From Anthoceros angustus (lineage: Eukaryota; Streptophyta; Anthocerotopsida; Anthocerotales; Anthocerotaceae), in assembly GCA_010909165.1 (NCBI GenBank), contig VJWM01000380.1:1-26165 (forward strand): a stretch of DNA of 26,165 nt, read 5' to 3'. Shown here piece after piece: positions 17,198-26,165 of this stretch. Each line of letters opens with the position of its first letter. The first letter of the stretch is position 1. The translations under genes were made by a program, and so were the position numbers. The notes under the pieces were generated by a model. It worked only from the letters and a program-made list of their open reading frames with translations, was not told where the DNA came from and did not search any database.

Positions 17198-20100
17198 ATG
17201 GGTGTTTCGATGAAGGATGTCGACCCTGCCTTCCAAGGCGTTGGCTTAAAGGCGTATCCTCTCAACCTCTTCGGGCGTCTGTAGCTGGAATAGTGACTGA
17301 CAAATATAGGGGGCAAATCAGTAATTTACAATTTCTTTTCTCATTCTTTTGGTCACATGGAACTTCAGCAGGCTCCTCAGTGGTCTGCTTGTATCGTGCC
17401 CTGTGCTAGCAATAATTAGACCAGAATCTGTTTTTCAAAGTAATATGGGAAGTCTTAATTTCTGATGGATAAAGAGGTATGGAGATATGGCGCATCGAAA
17501 CTTTCCGCCCTATCCTGTTACCCAGAAGTGAACATGGCAAGTTTTACTCTGGAGACTCCTATATCGTGTTGCGGGTAATGATCCAGTGAATTCTTCTGCT
17601 CGTCGTTGTTGGCTACTGTGCATGACACTTTCCTTTTACCTGCAGGCAAGTACCTTGAAGAGTGGAGCCCTACACTTTGATGTCCATTTCTGGCTGGGGA
17701 AAGGCACGAGTCAGGTGACTTAACCTTACCAGTCGGGTTGTAGAGTTGTATGCCTCTGTAGATTGCAGTAGGCTCTCCGGTGAGCTAAGCCAAATCCATA
17801 ACCAGCCTCAGCGGTGATTTAGGATGAGGCTGGTGTGGCTGCTATGAAGACAGTGGAACTCGATGCAGCGCTTGGTGGGCGTGCTGTTCAGTATAGAGAA
17901 GTTGAAGGCCAGGAAACAGACTTGTTTTTGTCCTACTTCAAGCCATGTATTATCCCCCTAAAAGGAGGAGTGTCCTCAGGTTTTAAGAAAGTTGAGACAG
18001 AGGAATACAAACCCTGCCTCTTTTTATGCAAAGGTCGACGGAGGGTACGCGTGAAGCAGGCAAGTTACGTTGTGGGTCAGACGTGTCTCTTGTCCTTTTG
18101 GTCGCTTACGCTCAGGATACTAGTGTTGACATGTGTATGCATTGTGCAGGTGCCCTTTGCTCGCTCTTCCTTAAATCATAGTGATGTATTCATCCTCGAC
18201 ACAAACAGTAAGCTATTTCAATTTAATGGTCAGTCATCCACCATCCAAGAAAGAGTCAAGGCTCTGGAAGTTGTGCAATATATCAAGGACACTAAACATG
18301 ATGGCAAGTGTGAGGTGGTCATAATAGGTATGTGATCTTGTTTGAAATGTGGGGGAAGTGCTTGCCTCCTCGTCTCCTCATGTGGCGTCGTCATAAATGT
18401 TGACTGTGTGCAGATGATGGTATGCTCGGAGTTGAAGCAGACACGGGCCAGTTTTGGGTGCTTTTTGAGGCTTTGCACCTCTCACAAAGAAGAGAGATGC
18501 GGAAGATGATGATGTGGTAGAAGCTGCCACAGTGAAACTACTGTGGTATTCTTCAACCCCAACGTAGGAAGAAGATATTTTTGTGCTGAATTTTATTCAA
18601 GAGAAGTCTGAGTCTCCACTTCTTTGCAAACTAGCGTGGGCTGACATTGGTGCCATGTCGAATGGAATGAGAAAAGTATCTCAGCAGGACACGAAGAAGA
18701 GATTCAGGCTACAGCTTTGACAAGAGAAATGTTGACAACTGACAAGTGCTACCTTCTAGATTGTGGAATTGAAGTTTATGTGTGGACTGGGAGGAACACT
18801 TCTCTCAATGACAGGAAAGCTGCTTCTGTACAAGCCGAGGCAAGCATTTTCAGAGTTTGCTCTGTACATTCCATCTGATTCACGAAGATTGAGCTGATGG
18901 GAGTGTATGTATGGTAGAGATTGATTACAAGCCAGAAAAGGCCAGGATACACCCAGATTACAAAAGTCATGGAGGGTTTTGAAACACCTATGTTTAGGTC
19001 CAACTTTGACAACTGGCCACTTAGTGCCACAAGAGCAGTATCTGAAGATGGGAGAGGCAAAATTGCAGGTTCTATCACTTTTCAGTATCTAACTTCTGGT
19101 TGTCCCTTACTTCTTTTTCAAATAGTCAACACTATGTTGCTTCACCCATTTAGCATGATGACGGGTTTGTTTCAACTGTGTTGGCAGCCTTGCTGAAGCA
19201 GCAAGGCGTCAACGTAAATGGCATTCGTGGAGGAGTTGTAGGAGATCCTTCACTTCTACTTGACAGTAATTTGGAGGTGTGCACTGCTTCACCTGTATCA
19301 AACTTAACACTGCTTGTATTCGCAGTCCTTCTCTTCCTGTGTTGTAGGATATTTTAATGTAGGGAATGCGACTGAACTATGTTCGGACCTCAGGAGAGCT
19401 CAAACTGATCGTCCATTCTGCAAACTTCAAATAGTTAGGAATTGAGGATCAGTTTCATTGTATATGTGAACTGCCTTTGCACGGAGGTAAGCAGATACTT
19501 TCTAAATGAATACTTTCTTTTGTCAGATCTGGCAGGTCATCAATACCTCAAAAATTTCTGTCCCCACAGAAGAATTTGGGAAGTTTTACTCTGGCCATTG
19601 CTACATTGTGGTGTACAGCTTTCCAGGCCCAGATCGAAAGAACAATGTTGTCATTTGTTATGGTTTGGACAACATAGCTTGCCGGTGCGGCTGACTACTT
19701 GAGCTTGGCTTCAGCCCTGAAGGTTTTAGGACAGAGATGGTCAAGAGGCGCTTCTTCAGCACCATTTTCTTCTATACTCCTTATACCCGGCTGGCTGCAG
19801 ACCGACCAAAGTATTGCTGCAGATTTCTGCAGCGAGATTTCAAGCAGAGTGAAGGCCCTGTTCAGGTTGAGGTTTTCTGTCTGTGGTCATCTTAAAACCT
19901 GACTTGCTGAGACTCAGTTTTGGTGGATTCCTCCGTGTACAGAACCTCAATCTCACATCACTTTCCTTGCAGGGTCGCATACACCAAGGAAAGGAACCTG
20001 CATACTTTAGTGCTTTGTTCAGATCCATGATTGTATTGGAGGTTCGTCTGCTGGTTATATTATCTTGGGCCGTCTCTAGGTTTGTGTTGAATGTAAGGAG

Positions 20101-22805
20101 ATCTACCGTCAGGATGCATATTTTTCTTTAAGTTCTTTGTGTTCTTCCCGTAGGCTGCACATAGTGCTGATACTTTAATCCCAAATTCTGGAAACGGGGG
20201 CGATAGGGTGACCTCAACAGATCACTGGGTCACCTTACTTCGAGTACAACAAACAGGGCCCTGGAGCATGCAGGCCATGCAAGTTGATGCGGTACGTGTC
20301 CACTTTTGGCTGGGTATCCCTCCAGAATTTAGGGTTTACATCTTTGAAGCAGGAGCAAGATCTCATAACAAAAGCTCATTCGGGACCATAACAGCCCTGT
20401 GCAGACATCATTGGCAGGTTCTTGAACCTGTGTGCTTGTGCTTGTGGTCTGAGCTGCAGATTGAAGGATGTGTCAATTATGATTGTCTGGGGCACAAGTC
20501 CTACGAGCAACACTGACATTCAGGTGATCTGAAGGCTCTCATGATTGCTGTGGTCTGCAGGTAGCAACATCTTTAAATTCAGGAGAGTGCTTTGTTCTTG
20601 CCACGGAGGCTTTGTTGTTCCTCTGGTACGGCAGCTCGACAAGCCCGGCAGAGCAAAAATGGCACTCCAAGTTGCAGAGAAATTTAAGGTACAAGTGGCA
20701 ATCACGTGTTCTACATGCCTGGCCAGAATTTTGCATGCTCTTGTGTGATTTGAATGTCGTGACTATGAAACTAGAACTACTAACAGAGAATGGGGACCCC
20801 ATCAGCACCAATAACCATTGACAGTTGTCCTTGAGCAGCCTGGTTTCCTGTGAAGGCATTAAAAGAAGGTGTAGAATCGACAGCTTTTGGAATGCACTTG
20901 GGGCAAAGAGGTTATGGTACTCCAAAACCAAAACGCGCCTAAAAGGATCCTCGCATGTTTGGTCATGTACATGGAAAAGGTTTCTGATCATCGATTTTTG
21001 AACGCACTCTCAAGCTGTGATTGTTCAGCACACGTAGCAGCTCGTCAAATTAATATTGTCGTTTTATGCACTTGCATACAGACATTCTCGTTTTTAGTCA
21101 ATTAGCTGTGTCCACTTTAATTTGCCTAATCAGCTCTACGTATTGTTTGGACTGTGTCAAGATGCAGGAGAACGTAAGTGGATCTCCTACTTTGTGGCAG
21201 ACTATCGTTTGTCTTGAGTTCATCATGTTTATGCAGGTCTTGATGTCGTGCCGTGTTTGGCAGTTTAAGGAAGTCTTTAACTTCGATCAGGATGACTTGT
21301 TGAGTGATGACATAGTAATTTTGGACACTTCCTTGGAAGTTTTGTGTGGGTAGGTCAGCAATGTACGCGACAGCAGAACCGATGCGCTCAGCCTTGGCCA
21401 GGTGCTTGCTTGATAACGTACATCAGCTCCAGCATGAAAGAGATTGTATATATCAATGTACTGGGTGATATATTCCACTGTTGGCCTGCAGGCATATATT
21501 AATCATGCTGCTGTAACTGAAGGATTGCCGCCATTAATGCCACTGTATCAAGTGTTACAAGGATACGAGCCATCATTCTTCACTAGATGGTTTTCCTGGG
21601 ATACGGCAAAAGCTATTGTAAGAGTTGTTGATGGAAATACACAATTCAACATAAGAGAAGCTTGGGAGCTGAGAAGACTAACTCCCAAAGAATGCGATGC
21701 AGCCTCTTTCTGATCTCTACGAACAGAAGTTAGCCTTTACTCAGGGGCGACGCCTCAATCAAGACACGGAGGTCTCTCTGTCATTGCTGGTGTCCCTTAT
21801 TGTTTTACGTCTTCTGTAGAGCTGTAGGTGTATTAACAGATCTTACATCGACTTGCTTTACAGGGCCTGAAGCGAAGGGTGCCTGGCCACACAGTTTCTC
21901 CAGTTAGGGTTCTGGATCCGACTTCAGACTCAACTTTGGATTCTACTGATAGGGGTGCATCTGTTGCGCTCAAGACACAAGCTGGGATGGAAAACAAATT
22001 GCACAAATCGAAAGTGGAAGGAGGATCCACACAGAGGCCGCAGCCATGGCTGCACTGTCGCATGTGGAACTCTCCAGTGGCTGGGATGTGTCATCAAGCG
22101 CTTCGAGCAAAACTGTCACTGCTCTGAAACAGTCTCCAGGGGCGGAACCATCTGGACAGACAGTTGCTTCACGTCTGGATGGTTCCATCATGAGACCTGC
22201 ATCACAACGAGCAGCTGCTCTAGCAGCACTCTCATCTGTGCTTGAGACACCTCCAAATCTGCGGCCTCACAATGGTCCGGGTGAGGTTGCCTGTCCTAGC
22301 TGTTTTGTTGTTGTTGTCGTTTAGAGACTGTCTCTGATGTGCTTTTCATTACTGCAGAAGGTAACTGGGTGGCTTTGTCCTCTCCAAGTCAAAAAGTTCA
22401 TGTCTTGGATCAGTCTGACATCAGCCCCGAGTATGAGACAGTTGTGTCTGAAGAATTTGAAGAAATTGTGAATGAGGATGTTCCTGGCGATGTTTTCCAT
22501 TTAGTGCCTGAAAATTGGCTCACTGTATCCTGTTGGTTCCATCGATGCGACAAGGAGAGAGGTCTACTTCTTCCCTTCCCACTGTACAATTGAATGTTGT
22601 GAATGAGTACATGATCAGGAATTCTCTCTCGTCTGTCACTCATTGGATATCATGTTTCCATGCCTATGCTGATGCATGTCTCTTTGTACAGTCATACTTG
22701 AGCAGTGTTGAGTTTGAAAAGCTCTTCGGGATGGACAAGCAGCAGTTTGCTCAACTTCCAAAGTGGAAGCAGATGGCTTTGAAGAAGAAGCTGGATCTTT
22801 TCTAA
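17198..22805 (+). CDS. Villin, actin filament bundling/severing protein (about 19 exons, frame broken after exon 5)
   Basis: Plant villins have six gelsolin repeats and a C-terminal headpiece and act on cytoplasmic actin, usually under calcium control. Start: [16 protein letters not shown] at 17198. Exons: 17198-17253, 17475-17574, 17646-17714, 17823-18059, 18150-18327, 18414-18839 (may contain an intron), 18918-19068, 19188-19276, 19527-19722, an uncertain exon ending near 19865, 19973-20041, 20154-20291, 20561-20688, about 20839-20979, 21264-21401, 21492-21771, 21864-22280, 22358-22561, 22692-22805. Landmarks: [82 protein letters not shown], a Ser/Ala-rich linker with [13 protein letters not shown], and headpiece [20 protein letters not shown] ending KKKLDLF. 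Exons 1-5 are intact (about 214 codons). Shifts follow near 18466, 19661, 19683, 20655, 20846, 20942, 21341, 21362, 21711, 22040 and 22525. Family certain. Confidence 0.92.
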
Positions 22806-23228
22806 GCATCTTCCTTATTGGAATGACCACGTCGAATTGTGTGCCTTACATAGTCATGCCTTTGTTGCATTCTGGATCGCTTCCAACCATGGAGCTTCCA
22901 TTGCACACTATCGCGACAAGATGTAAGGGCATTTGGTTGTTTAGAATCTGGTGGCTTGTGAGCGCACCAGATTGACTTGATTGTTCTAGCTATTTCCAAT
23001 TCAGGGCCCTTCCAAAGGTTTGTGCGTGGAGTTCTAATATTCAGGTACATCCCACCTCGATCTTTCGCTTACCAACCTGATTGTCAATGAAATCTTCTTC
23101 GATTTTGCAAATGTAAGGCGCCTCCGTTCAAATGAAAGGTCGGAACGCTCACATGTACCTCTCGAAGATGAAGGCCTCAAGGCCTCGAGAAAACCCGGAA
23201 GATGGGTTCTATGTACCGAAGAAGGCAA
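22806..23228. other. Villin 3-prime flank
   Basis: The first few hundred bases probably include the villin 3-prime untranslated region, though no strong polyadenylation signal stands out. A short minus-strand frame at 23034-23228 has no recognisable domain. Confidence 0.35.
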
Positions 23229-23312
23229 GGAAGACGGGGTCCAAGAATATTGCTCCAGGTTTGGGAAGGCCTCAAGGAAGACAAGGTCTAAGAATATCGC
23301 TCCGGGTTTGGG
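23229..23312. repeat. Direct duplication of a 37-bp unit
   Basis: GGAAGACGGGGTCCAAGAAT at 23229 onward and GGAAGACAAGGTCTAAGAAT at 23276 onward begin two units that continue as GCTCCaGGTTTGGG and GCTCCgGGTTTGGG. Units are 47 bp apart and immediately precede the minisatellite. Confidence 0.65.
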
Positions 23313-23320
23313 TTACACGA

Positions 23321-23835
23321 AGAGGGGTAATGGGGAAGCAGAAGAGAGAGAGAGGGGTAATGGGGAAGCAGAAGAGAGAGAGAGGGGTAATGGGGAAGCA
23401 GAAGAGAGAGAGAGGGGTAATGGGGAAGGTAAGAGAGAGAGAGGTAATGGGGAAGTGAAGAGAGAGAGGGGTAATGGGGAAGGTAAGAGAGAGAGAGGGG
23501 TAATGGGGAAGCAGAAGAGAGAGAGAGCGGTAATGGGGAAGCAGAAGAGAGAGAGAGGGGTAATGGGGAAGCAGAAGAGAGAGAGAGGGGTAATGGGGAA
23601 GTAGAAGAGAGGGAGAGGGGTAATTGGGAAGTAGAAGAGGGAGAGGGGTAATTGGGAAGCAGAAGAGGGAGAGGGGTAACGGTAAGAAAAGAGAGAGAGA
23701 GTAGAGAGAACGTGGAGGGAAAGCCATAGAGGAGTAACGAGGAAGCAGAAGAGGGAGAGGGGTAATCAAGGTAAGATGAGAGGGGTAACGGTAAGCAGAA
23801 GAGAGAGTAGAGAGAACGTGAGGAAAGCCGCAGAG
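23321..23835. repeat. 30-bp purine-rich minisatellite
   Basis: The unit is GGGGTAATGGGGAAGCAG followed by AAGAGAGAGAGA. The first copies are exact and 30 bp apart; shortened units lacking CAGAA occur near 23425-23490, exact copies resume to about 23600, and the tail to about 23835 is degenerate. One strand is almost all purine. Because 30 is divisible by three, it creates long chance ORFs on both strands (RGNGEAEERE on plus, PLPLLLP-type on minus). I do not treat these as genes. Confidence 0.9.
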
Positions 23836-24589
23836 GTATGATGATGCCTGCATTCTGCCTTCCCTTGATCGCCTGCGCCGATCCCGTGACGAGTTAGCTT
23901 GGTGCCTCTTGCTTCTCCCTGTGGTGTCTTGTACTAGGGGTGGGGCTCGGCACGGAAGTTGCTAGCTGCCTTTCGGCTGGCCGGGTGGATCGCCATCCCT
24001 CCGTGGGAGGCTTTGCGACCGCCAAGGCTCCGGAATCAGACAGCTTGAACAGTCCTGTGTAATGCAACAAACCTGTGTTGCAAGTTGCTTAGCCAGCGAA
24101 TATGTTTGCCAGGCTCTTCGACCCTTCCCCAGCCCTCGCCTCAAGAGACCATTGCTGCCCTCCATACCTCCATCTAGCACCATGATGCCATCCCCACATA
24201 TCCAACTATATCCCTGAGGATCCTTCTCCCTATCGATTTTGCTCTAGCACTCTCTACAACCCCACATCTTCATCCTCCGAAGTTATCGTGAATGGTGTTT
24301 GAACACCTGTGGACCTTTTTTCATCCCAAGATCCATTTAGTGGCTCCCCATAGCTCTTTATCCGCCGCGGTGGCCTGTGGGTGAGATGCCTCACCGGATT
24401 TCCCATGTTCTAGTAGCGTGCTTGTCGCTATGGACAAGCGCCTTAAGCTTGGGCGCCCATCAAGGGGGAAGCCGCCATGCGGCTTCTCACCGCATATTGC
24501 CCTTCAGCCGCCGGTCCTTCTCCAGCACCTCAACCCCTTCAATTACATTGCCACTCGAGCACCACACAGTGGTGCTTGAGGAAGGTATG
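23836..24589. other. Unrecognised sequence leading into a LINE-like fragment
   Basis: A plus-strand ORF from 24377 runs into the reverse transcriptase fragment. Its upstream half may be eroded sequence of the same element (CLSLWTSALSLGAHQGGSRH has a vague resemblance to the region before motif A). Nothing else is recognised. Two perfect short inverted repeats lie at 24468-24486 and 24558-24576. Confidence 0.3.
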
Positions 24590-24830
24590 TATTTGATACC
24601 CACCCGAGTGGGTGGTCTTACAGTTGATGTCGAGAATGCCTTCAATACTATTTCTAGGAGCGTCATCTTCAAGGAGCTTAGGATGTCAAGGCGTCTTGAG
24701 GAACCTTATACCTTTTGTCCGGTCTTCTACGGAGGTCTTCCAACCTCTACTACAAGCACAAGAACGCCTCTTCGTGATTTACTATCTCTGTCTTGAATCG
24801 GCCACATGTACCAGTGCATGCACCCACAGC
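24590..24830 (+). pseudogene. Non-LTR (LINE-like) reverse transcriptase fragment
   Basis: One frame gives LTVDVENAFNTISRSVIFKE with the motif-A Asp followed by the NAFN pattern of plant and algal non-LTR reverse transcriptases. Downstream, a second frame gives LIPFVRSSTEVF and a third gives PVFYGGLPTSTTS, which are parts of the expected PFxRxFYGxPSxLY segment. A weak REURDPL-like stretch (ERLFVIYYLCLES) may follow. At least two shifts break it, and motif C (xADD) is absent because the fragment ends at the gypsy LTR near 24846. Family call is from motif memory; no search was possible. Confidence 0.6.
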
Positions 24831-24845
24831 GGCTCTTCGCCATTG

Positions 24846-25065
24846 CTCACTATAGGACACCTCTACCACTCATGTAGGTTACCTTTTCCTCACCGGTTGT
24901 TTTGACCGCTTTTTTCCCATCTCCTGGTCTTGACATGGTCCTACAACTCCGCTCAAAAGGAGCAAAAATTTCCTTGCATGTCTTCACCAAACCATTTCTA
25001 GCAAAGAGTGTGGGCTGTTCAAACGAACTCATTTAAGCTAGTTGCCCAAACTTTTGCGTTCCACA
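24846..25065 (-). mobile_element. Truncated Ty3/gypsy LTR, copy 3
   Basis: It aligns with the high-coordinate 215 bases of the other LTRs (about 1240-1453 and 8715-8928), from GGACACCTC to GTTCCACA. The rest of the LTR (palindromes, TATA box, R/U5) is missing, and the LINE-like fragment abuts it. On the minus strand the LTR start TGTGGAACGC is intact at 25065. Confidence 0.75.
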
Positions 25066-25080
25066 TACTCCCCTCCTCAC
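25066..25080 (-). other. Polypurine tract of the gypsy element
   Basis: The minus strand reads GTGAGGAGGGGAGTA directly before the LTR start TGTGG. A purine run at this position is the second-strand primer site of LTR elements. It is conserved at 8929-8942. Confidence 0.65.
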
Positions 25081-25685
25081 TGTTTGCGTCCTCGCAAACA
25101 ACAGATACCTCGGGCTGAAGGTACTTCTTAACCTTCCACCCATTCACTCTAGTTGGCAACAAATCCCCATCCACTGCGTAATTGCGGATCCATTCTCATA
25201 CGCCACCACCTCATAAGGTCCCATCCATCTCAATCTAAGCTTCCTGGGAAGTCCATATAGCGGCTATCATATAGAAGAACCAAATCCCCGGCCATGATAG
25301 CTTCTTGCTTCCTCAACTTCCCATCATGCCTATCCTTTCTAAGCTCCTGAATTCGCTGAGTTTCTTCTAAAGCATCTTCCCTCGTTCCTCATGCTCTATG
25401 AAAGATTCTAGTCTAGCTACACTCTATCTCTCGCTCATCCTCCATGATTCTATAGGTAGGTACTTCAAATTCAACTGGCATCACAGGAGACATGCCATAT
25501 GTTAAATAATAAGGGGTCTTCTTGGTTGTCACCTTCTCTGCTGTCCTGTAAGCCCATAGCACTGAATGTAGCTTAGTGTCCCAATCATACATGTGAGTCA
25601 CAGTTACCTTGGTCAAGATTGTACACAGCCCATTCGTTTTCTCCGTCAAACCATTCGCGCAGGGGTGGAATGGAGCAGATTTGCG
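25081..25685 (-). pseudogene. Ty3/gypsy integrase, C-terminal half
   Basis: The minus-strand frame from about 25675 reads HPCANGLTEKTNG, holding the final catalytic Glu of the DDE triad, then DWDTKLHSVLWAYRTAEK and TPYYLTYGMSPVMPVEFEVP. This is the typical end of a gypsy integrase core. It stops at 25413. Homology to 9053-9290 then carries the C-terminal module in broken frames (RKDRHDGKLRKQEAIMAG, GPYEVV). The N-terminal zinc finger and first two Asp residues are absent: similarity ends near 25685, where the inverted leader segment begins. It is better preserved than the copy at 8929-9765. Confidence 0.82.
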
Positions 25686-25689
25686 GTCG

Positions 25690-26165
25690 GGAAGTTAGAT
25701 CCGTGGTAGTTGGATAAGGCGAGGGGAGTAGTAGTTGAGTAGATAGGTGTAAGGAGTGGTAGCGGTCCAGTCACTTAGGCAAAGGTTGGTAGTGATAGAA
25801 GATAGCGTCTTTTGGCACAAACCATTCCCTTGGGAGCGAATCCCGGGACTACAGCGACATTGAGGGTAATGTGGACCTCCGTTGCCACAACACGCAGTTC
25901 AACCCACAGCACACCAAGTGCACACTTTGCCGCAAGTGACGCAAAGTGTGCACACGCTCAAGTTTGGGGCCGGAGTGGGCATGGTGGACAAGCGGGTAAC
26001 ACAGAGCACGCATCTTTGGCGGTGTTTAAGCATGGGACAAGGAGGCAACCTTTGAGGGCGGTGGCGGCGATTGCAAGAAGGAAAGTGGAATCGTGGAAGG
26101 GCGGACAAGCGGCAGCGTGAAAGGCCGACCGCCTGAGCACTTGATCTCGAATGGCGCAATCAATT
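25690..26165 (+). pseudogene. Leader/gag-like fragment, third copy, inverted
   Basis: Bases 25690-25885 match 4375-4560 in reverse complement, including GGCACAAACCATTCCCTTGGGAG and CGACATTGAGGGT blocks. The plus-strand ORF 25812-26120 starts MAQTIPLG like the frame at 4446. Beyond about 25890 no match to the first copy is evident and the ORF is Ala/Arg-rich without a domain. It runs to the window edge. The junction near 25685 with the minus-strand integrase shows rearrangement. Confidence 0.45.
25918..25953. repeat. Perfect inverted repeat, 13-bp arms
   Basis: GTGCACACTTTGC and GCAAAGTGTGCAC flank a 10-base loop. It could form a hairpin in DNA or RNA. No function is evident. Confidence 0.6.

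Noticed and set aside
19340-19440. Possible extra villin exon before 19527
   Set aside because: Exon 8 (ending DSNLE) joins in frame to [16 protein letters not shown] at 19527, leaving no place for it.
20292-20560. Coding-like stretch inside a villin intron ([15 protein letters not shown] near 20478-20523)
   Set aside because: The flanking exons join directly in frame (QVDA to [13 protein letters not shown]) at the expected gelsolin-repeat position, so the stretch is intronic.
23272-23853. 193-codon minus-strand ORF and the matching plus-strand ORF
   Set aside because: Both are the 30-bp minisatellite read in frame; the repeat length is a multiple of three, so no stop can arise.
1-26165. 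tRNA, rRNA or other structured RNA genes
   Set aside because: Looking for tRNA box patterns and familiar RNA cores by eye showed nothing convincing; a covariance search was not possible.

Overview
The window is nuclear DNA from a land plant. The evidence is two spliced plant genes, the chloroplast-targeted small subunit of ADP-glucose pyrophosphorylase (AGPase) and a plant villin, set among plant-type Ty3/gypsy debris and a LINE-like fragment. Introns in both genes are short, mostly about 70 to 270 nt. I cannot name the species; a seed-free plant is possible but not shown.

Layout. Bases 1 to about 12,600 are transposon-derived or unrecognised sequence. Two copies of one LTR family (744-1453 and 8250-8928) carry clusters of short palindromes built on CCTACC/GGTAGG arms; a third copy (24846-25065) is truncated. 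All three lie in the minus orientation. The copy at 8250 continues into a broken integrase (8929-9765) and a gag-like region (10666-11473), with no reverse transcriptase between them. A second set of repeat ends (70-250, 3385-3575, 12437-12600) sits beside a primer-binding-site-like sequence. Bases 5010-7950 are GC-rich and unrecognised. An AT-rich block and short tandem duplications (12600-14089) lead into the genes.

Genes. AGPase small subunit (14090-16549, + strand, 9 exons) and villin (17198-22805, + strand, about 19 exons) lie head to tail, about 650 bp apart. Their protein sequences and splice sites are very well conserved, yet both carry many 1-5 nt indels that break the frame, often in homopolymers. 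Few substitutions with many tiny indels is more like sequence or assembly error than long decay, but the window cannot settle this. Read as written, neither gene encodes a full protein. AGPase would catalyse the committed step of starch synthesis in plastids; villin bundles and severs actin filaments. Nothing suggests that they work together.

Right flank. After villin come a short duplication, a 30-bp minisatellite (23321-23835), a non-LTR reverse transcriptase fragment (about 24590-24830), the truncated gypsy LTR with a better preserved integrase C-terminal half (24846-25685), and an inverted copy of the leader-like sequence from 4375-4560.

The most interesting signal is the palindrome family. 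Its arms match the R2R3-MYB AC-element/P-box core, and in the LTRs it lies just upstream of a TATA box. This resembles, in another arrangement, the MYB-responsive LTR of tobacco Tto1.
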